9,044 nt of DNA from Hyphomicrobiales bacterium. Its GTDB lineage: Bacteria; Pseudomonadota; Alphaproteobacteria; Rhizobiales; JAJFHB01. Position 1 is the stretch's first letter, and each line of letters starts with the position of its first letter. Location: contig JAJFHB010000105.1 in NCBI GenBank assembly GCA_021775795.1, forward strand, positions 1 to 9,044, given 5' to 3'. A program made the translations under genes and the position numbers. The notes under the pieces are model-generated. The model had not been told where the DNA came from, ran no database searches, and was given only the letters and a program-made list of their open reading frames with translations. Below, piece after piece: positions 5,643-9,044 of the stretch.

Positions 5643-6709
5643 CGGAAGCTCTGGTTCAACTTGCCGATGTGAGAAAGACGTATGGTGCCCTGGTGGCGCT
5701 GGACAACATCAATCTTGATATCCAGCAAGGTCAGTTTGTTGTGCTGCTCGGCCCATCGGGCAGCGGCAAGACCACCCTTCTGTCTATTCTTGGCGGGTTT
5801 GTCGAAGCAACCTCAGGGCAGGTGCTGATCGAGGGAGCAGACGTTACGGCTGTTCCACCGGCGCAACGCCCCACTGTTACGGTGTTTCAGGACTACGCCT
5901 TGTTCCCGCACATGACGGCGCGGGACAACGTCGGCTTCGGGCTCGCCATGCGCAAGGTCCCAAAGGCAGAACGTCACCGGCGTGCTGAGGCAATGCTGGC
6001 GACAGTGGGTCTGGAGGGTCTTGGTGCTCGCCGCATCGAGCAACTGTCGGGCGGCCAGCGCCAGCGGGTTGCGCTGGCACGTGCCATAGTGGTCGAGCCC
6101 AAGGTTCTGCTGCTTGATGAGCCGTTGGGAGCGCTCGACCTCAAGATCCGGCGTCAGATGCAGGAAGAACTGGTTCAACTGCAGCGGCGCATCGAAACGA
6201 CGTTCGTTCATGTCACCCACGATCAGGAAGAAGCCATGAACATTGCCGACGTCGTGGTTGTGATGAATGCCGGGCGCATAGAAGACGTGGGACCACCGGA
6301 AAGGGTCTATTTGCGTCCTGCCAGTCTGTTCACGGCAACATTCATGGGGGACACCAACATTATCAGCGGACGTGTAACAGAGGTTCACGGCGAAAGGGTC
6401 AAGCTTGAGACCGCGGCCTGTTCGCTGGTGGTTGAGGGGACTGCGCAAACCGGCGCAGATGTTCATCTCTCAATCCGTCCAGAACAGCTCTACCTCGGCG
6501 ATGCTCCTGAAGCGAATGCGATCGCCCTTGGAGATATAAGCGTCACGTCGAATGTGTTTCAGGGCCCGAACCGTTTGTGTCATGCCCATTCGGTTGACGA
6601 TCCCACAGTGCAATGGATCATTCGTCAGCCGCCGGAATCCACTGCCGCGGCAGGTTTGGTGATGAAAATGTGGGTGCGACAGTCGGATATAGTGCTTTTG
6701 CGGGACTGA
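5639..6709 (+). CDS. ABC transporter ATP-binding protein, PotA-like
   Basis: 356 residues, a cytoplasmic ATPase driving the two permeases. Motifs in order: Walker A GPSGSGKTT (38-46), Q-loop VFQDY (82-86), signature LSGGQRQR (136-143), Walker B VLLLDEP (156-162), D-loop GALD (164-167) and switch His194 in VTHDQ. A C-terminal TOBE-type extension follows from about residue 235 (FMGDTNIISGRV, then SIRPEQLYLG), as in spermidine/putrescine and other organic-cation importers. A strong GGAGG at 5628-5632 lies six bases before the ATG, inside the end of the upstream permease gene. All catalytic motifs are intact, so the transporter should be functional. Gene order binding protein, permease, permease, ATPase differs from E. 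coli potABCD but is common elsewhere. Confidence 0.93.
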   Translation: MTEALVQLADVRKTYGALVALDNINLDIQQGQFVVLLGPSGSGKTTLLSILGGFVEATSGQVLIEGADVTAVPPAQRPTVTVFQDYALFPHMTARDNVGFGLAMRKVPKAERHRRAEAMLATVGLEGLGARRIEQLSGGQRQRVALARAIVVEPKVLLLDEPLGALDLKIRRQMQEELVQLQRRIETTFVHVTHDQEEAMNIADVVVVMNAGRIEDVGPPERVYLRPASLFTATFMGDTNIISGRVTEVHGERVKLETAACSLVVEGTAQTGADVHLSIRPEQLYLGDAPEANAIALGDISVTSNVFQGPNRLCHAHSVDDPTVQWIIRQPPESTAAAGLVMKMWVRQSDIVLLRD

Positions 6710-6711
6710 CT

Positions 6712-6733
6712 TGCTATGCGAAAGCATGGAGCA
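6712..6733 (+). repeat. Short imperfect stem-loop between the ATPase and TetR genes
   Basis: TGCT-ATGC, a GAAA loop (6720-6723), GCAT, a GG bulge, then AGCA: eight possible base pairs interrupted by two bulged bases, closed by a GNRA-type tetraloop. It starts two bases after the ATPase stop. There is no T-run, so it is not a classical terminator. It could be an mRNA stabilising hairpin or an operator; chance is also possible. Confidence 0.25.
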
Positions 6734-6747
6734 ACAGCTTTCTGGAA

Positions 6748-6758
6748 GACGTGTCGTC
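6748..6758 (+). promoter_or_regulatory. Small inverted repeat ahead of the TetR gene, possible operator
   Basis: GACG-TGT-CGTC lies 15 bases before the TetR start. TetR-family proteins often bind a palindrome near their own gene, but the arms are only four bases, so this is a weak candidate. Confidence 0.15.
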
Positions 6759-6773
6759 AATGGAACGGTTTGA

Positions 6774-7415
6774 ATGAAACCAAACGGAAAACGCGACGCC
6801 CGTGAAAAGGCGGACGAAATCCTCGAAGTTGCATTCGAGTTGTTTTCATCCAAATCCTACGCCGACGTTTCAATGAAGGACATCGCGCATAAGGCTGGCT
6901 CGTCCTATTCGCTGGTCTATTATTACTACAACAGCAAGGACGAGATTTTCTATTCCTCCGTAAGATATGCGATCAAGAAGGCAATACAGACCTACAGCGA
7001 CATAAACATTGTCGAGATTGATCCTGTTCTGGCAATCAACAAGTGGTTGGATGTGAACATCAAGCTGTCCGAATCACTCAAGCGACTGTGCAAGATCATG
7101 CTGGAGCATTCGGACCGACGAAGCGGCTCGCCTACCGTCGAAAAAGACATCAAGTACTTTTACAAGTTCGAAAAGACATTGCTTGCTGACAGCCTGCGCA
7201 GGGGTGTGCAGGCGCGCATGTTTGTGTGCGATGACCCTGATGATTTCGCCGCTTTCATCTCGTCAGGCATTGATGGCATCTACTATGGCGCCCTGACGCG
7301 GCCCGGATTTAACATTCGCAAAGCCATTGAACGCCTGCGCTCAAACGTGTGGGTGCTGCTGCGTCATGAGGGTGCAATGGATGATGCTGGCGAAGTGGCT
7401 ATTGCCGGCGAGTAG
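6774..7415 (+). CDS. TetR/AcrR-family transcriptional regulator
   Basis: 213 residues. The N-terminal DNA-binding domain is typical: helix 1 with REKADEILEVAFELFSSKSY (10-29), then the helix-turn-helix VSMKDIAHKAGSSYSLVYYY (32-51) and the conserved NSKDEIF (53-59). The remaining ~150 residues are the divergent ligand-binding/dimerisation part and show no recognisable subfamily signature. An in-frame TGA immediately precedes the ATG at 6774, which fixes the 5' limit of the frame; no strong Shine-Dalgarno sequence is seen. It lies 64 bases after the ATPase gene on the same strand, so it may be cotranscribed. The likely job is ligand-responsive control, usually repression, of this uptake and hydrolysis cluster, but its target promoter would be upstream of the window. 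Confidence 0.88.
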   Translation: MKPNGKRDAREKADEILEVAFELFSSKSYADVSMKDIAHKAGSSYSLVYYYYNSKDEIFYSSVRYAIKKAIQTYSDINIVEIDPVLAINKWLDVNIKLSESLKRLCKIMLEHSDRRSGSPTVEKDIKYFYKFEKTLLADSLRRGVQARMFVCDDPDDFAAFISSGIDGIYYGALTRPGFNIRKAIERLRSNVWVLLRHEGAMDDAGEVAIAGE

Positions 7416-7467
7416 ATCTCTGAAAATCCGGACCGCTTCCACATAAACATGAAAAGACCGTGGCTGA

Positions 7468-8439
7468 TCAGGCCCTTGGGTGGGCGGCGTCATACTGCCT
7501 GAGCAGATGAGCGCGGTCGACTTCCGTGTAGATCTGTGTGGTTGAGAGACTTGCGTGCCCCAGCAACTGCTGGATGGAGCGCAGATCGCCTCCGGCTCCC
7601 AACAAATGTGTCGCGAAAGAGTGTCGCAAGGCATGTGGCGTTGCAGTGTCGGGGAGGCCGAGATAACCGCGCAGACGCTGGATGAGAAGTTGAATGTTTC
7701 GGGCGTTCAGACGTTTGCCGCGGACGCCAATGAACAGGGGTCCGTCAGCGTCGAGTTGATGAGGGCACGATTTCATGTAGGTCGAAATGGCTTCCCGGGC
7801 CACCGGCAGAATGGGCACGATGCGGGTCTTGCCGCCCTTGCCGGTGATCTCCATGCTCTCTTGGCTGTCTGATGCCGGCGCTTCCCTGGCGTTCAGGTCG
7901 AGAGCTTCGGATATGCGCAATCCGCAACCATAGAGAAGAAGCAGGACAGCGGTATCGCGCAGGCCGACCCAGGGTTCCTGTTCGCCGGCATGATAATCGC
8001 CGGCCTGACGCATCAGTTTGGCGGCAGCGGGAACGTCCAGCGCTTTGGGCACGGCATGAGGAATTTTTGGAGAGGTAACGGCTGAAAGTGCAGCATTGGA
8101 AACGAGGTCGCGCTTTTCCAGAAACCTGAAAAAAGACCGCAACGATGACAAGGTGCGGGCGAGCGAACGGCTGGAAAGTCCATCGCGTCTGCGGGCTGCG
8201 AGAAAGGCGCGAAAATCCGTAATGCTCAAATTCTGAAGGTCCTGCAACCCGGCGATACCACCGAGATGCTCACTCAGAAAGGCAAAGAAACCTTCCACAT
8301 CCCGGCCATAGGCCTCAACCGTCTTGGCCGCTGCGCGCCGCTCACTCAAAAGATGACTGAGCCAGGCAACCACCTGCTTTGCCGCATCACCTGCTGCAAA
8401 GAGGGGGAGGTCGAGTTCTGTACCGCTCGCTTCACTCAT
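7468..8439 (-). CDS. xerC: Tyrosine recombinase XerC
   Basis: 323 residues. XerC with XerD acts at the chromosomal dif site to resolve dimers before division. The N-terminal SAM-like core-binding domain spans about residues 20-110. The catalytic domain carries the whole active-site set: Arg175 (CGLRISEAL), Lys201 (TGKGGKTR), His269 and Arg272 (HALRHSFATHLL), His295 (LGHASLSTTQ) and Tyr304 (QIYTEVD). Length and motifs fit Xer proteins and not phage or integron integrases. It begins four bases after the stop of the upstream transaldolase gene on the same strand, so they may be cotranscribed. Together they look like a core alphaproteobacterial locus. XerC is chosen over XerD from the sequence style and the transaldolase neighbour; that choice is somewhat less certain than the Xer assignment. 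It is convergent with the TetR gene, 52 bases away, with no evident terminator in the gap. Confidence 0.9.
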   Translation of the reverse strand: MSEASGTELDLPLFAAGDAAKQVVAWLSHLLSERRAAAKTVEAYGRDVEGFFAFLSEHLGGIAGLQDLQNLSITDFRAFLAARRRDGLSSRSLARTLSSLRSFFRFLEKRDLVSNAALSAVTSPKIPHAVPKALDVPAAAKLMRQAGDYHAGEQEPWVGLRDTAVLLLLYGCGLRISEALDLNAREAPASDSQESMEITGKGGKTRIVPILPVAREAISTYMKSCPHQLDADGPLFIGVRGKRLNARNIQLLIQRLRGYLGLPDTATPHALRHSFATHLLGAGGDLRSIQQLLGHASLSTTQIYTEVDRAHLLRQYDAAHPRA

Positions 8440-8443
8440 TTGA

Positions 8444-9044
8444 TCAGACGATCTTCTGACCGGTTTTTTCCCAATCGGCTGTGAATGCTTCGAGGCCCTT
8501 GTCCGTCAGCGGATGCTTGACCAGATCACGTAATACGCCGGGAGGAACCGTTGCGACGTCCGCCCCGGCAAGGGCTGAGATTTTTACGTGGTTCGGGTTG
8601 CGGATCGAGGCTGCGAGAATTTCCGTTTTGAGGGCATCATAATTATCGTAGATCGCCCTGATTTCGGAGATGAGCTTCATGCCATCCAGATTGATGTCGT
8701 CAAGGCGCCCGATGAAAGGGGAGATGAATGTGGCGCCGGCTTTTGCCGCGAGCAAGGCCTGATTGGCACTGAAGCAGAGCGTCACGTTCACCATTGTGCC
8801 GGCTTGCGTCATCGTCCGGCAGGCCTTCAGGCCTTCCCATGTGAGGGGCACCTTGATGGTGACATTGGCGGCAATTTTTGAAAGCTCGCGGCCTTCTTCC
8901 ACCATGCCGTCCGCATCAAGCGCTGCAACCTCGGCGCTTACGGGGCCCGGCACGATGGCGCAGATTTCGGCAATTGTTTGCTTAAAGTCCCGGCCACTTT
9001 TGGCGATAAGCGTTGGATTGGTCGTCACACCATCCAGCAGACCG
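8444..9044 (-). CDS. tal: Small transaldolase (fructose-6-phosphate aldolase / TalC family), 5' end cut by window edge
   Basis: About 200 residues are visible, starting at [17 protein letters not shown]; only the first ~17 residues of this ~217-residue family are missing. It is a class I aldolase TIM barrel acting on sugar phosphates in the pentose phosphate pathway. The Schiff-base lysine is in [12 protein letters not shown]. The SAEV motif has Glu where fructose-6-phosphate aldolase FsaA of E. coli has Gln (FAQV), and [18 protein letters not shown] replaces the FsaA-type loop. Both features favour transaldolase over true F6P aldolase activity (family knowledge, not tested). Such genes are often labelled fsa automatically. 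GAG(A/T)[14 protein letters not shown] barrel sequence and the C-terminus are complete. The stop lies four bases before xerC. Confidence 0.9.
   Translation of the reverse strand, partial: GLLDGVTTNPTLIAKSGRDFKQTIAEICAIVPGPVSAEVAALDADGMVEEGRELSKIAANVTIKVPLTWEGLKACRTMTQAGTMVNVTLCFSANQALLAAKAGATFISPFIGRLDDINLDGMKLISEIRAIYDNYDALKTEILAASIRNPNHVKISALAGADVATVPPGVLRDLVKHPLTDKGLEAFTADWEKTGQKIV

Noticed and set aside
5813..6466. Minus-strand open frame of 217 codons, and a similar one at 2863-3486
   Set aside because: Both lie opposite well-supported plus-strand genes (ATPase and binding protein) and show no family motifs.
6726..6773. Fifteen-codon frame ending in TGA directly before the TetR start
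   Set aside because: It is in frame with the TetR gene, has no ribosome binding site and overlaps the possible stem-loop; a chance frame is the simplest reading.
7416..7485. Terminator between the convergent TetR and xerC genes
   Set aside because: The only symmetry is a short CTGATCAG palindrome overlapping the xerC stop, with no loop and no T-run.
7555..8078. Plus-strand open frames opposite xerC
   Set aside because: The minus strand carries the complete Xer catalytic set; the plus frames look like shadows.
7468..8439. Mobile-element or integron integrase marking a genomic island
   Set aside because: Length, motifs and the four-base spacing to a housekeeping transaldolase gene fit chromosomal XerC; no att-like repeats or tRNA gene are nearby.

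Overview
This window looks like a chromosomal segment of an alphaproteobacterium, probably Hyphomicrobiales (Rhizobiales). The main reasons are the moderately GC-rich coding sequence, the alphaproteobacterial look of the proteins and a core xerC / transaldolase pair on the minus strand at the right end. The species cannot be named from the sequence alone. Genes fill the window: no gene-free stretch reaches 300 bases, and the longest gaps are about 50-80 bases.

Left and centre (1-7415, plus strand): one compact, apparently co-directional gene set. In order it holds the 3' end of a HypB-type nickel GTPase; a complete HypA-type nickel metallochaperone; an arginase/agmatinase-family (ureohydrolase) enzyme with all six dinuclear-metal ligands; a paralogue of that enzyme that has lost four of the six; a Tat-exported substrate-binding protein; two spermidine/putrescine-type (PotB/PotC-like) permeases; a PotA-like ATPase; and a TetR-family regulator. 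Adjacent genes often overlap: 8 bases for hypB/hypA, 11 for hypA/catalytic subunit, and ATGA junctions at both permease/ATPase boundaries. A 19-codon mini-ORF bridges the two ureohydrolase genes with an ATGA overlap at each end.

How it may work (inference): the ABC transporter imports a cationic guanidino compound. A nickel-dependent ureohydrolase made of a catalytic and a non-catalytic subunit hydrolyses it, releasing urea or a related product. HypA/HypB load the nickel, and the TetR protein senses the compound or a product. Two reported systems fit this design, recalled from the literature and not checked here: the Ni-dependent guanidine hydrolase GdmH with HypA/HypB-like helpers GhaA/GhaB, and the heteromeric Ni-dependent metformin hydrolase with one active and one inactive ureohydrolase subunit. 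The substrate of the system in this window cannot be read from the sequence.

Right (7468-9044, minus strand): xerC, a chromosome-dimer-resolution tyrosine recombinase, sits four bases downstream of a class of small transaldolase (fsa/talC family) that runs off the right edge. These are housekeeping genes, convergent with the accessory cluster. The accessory cluster therefore seems to sit beside a core locus. No transposase, tRNA, CRISPR array or clear attachment site was seen.
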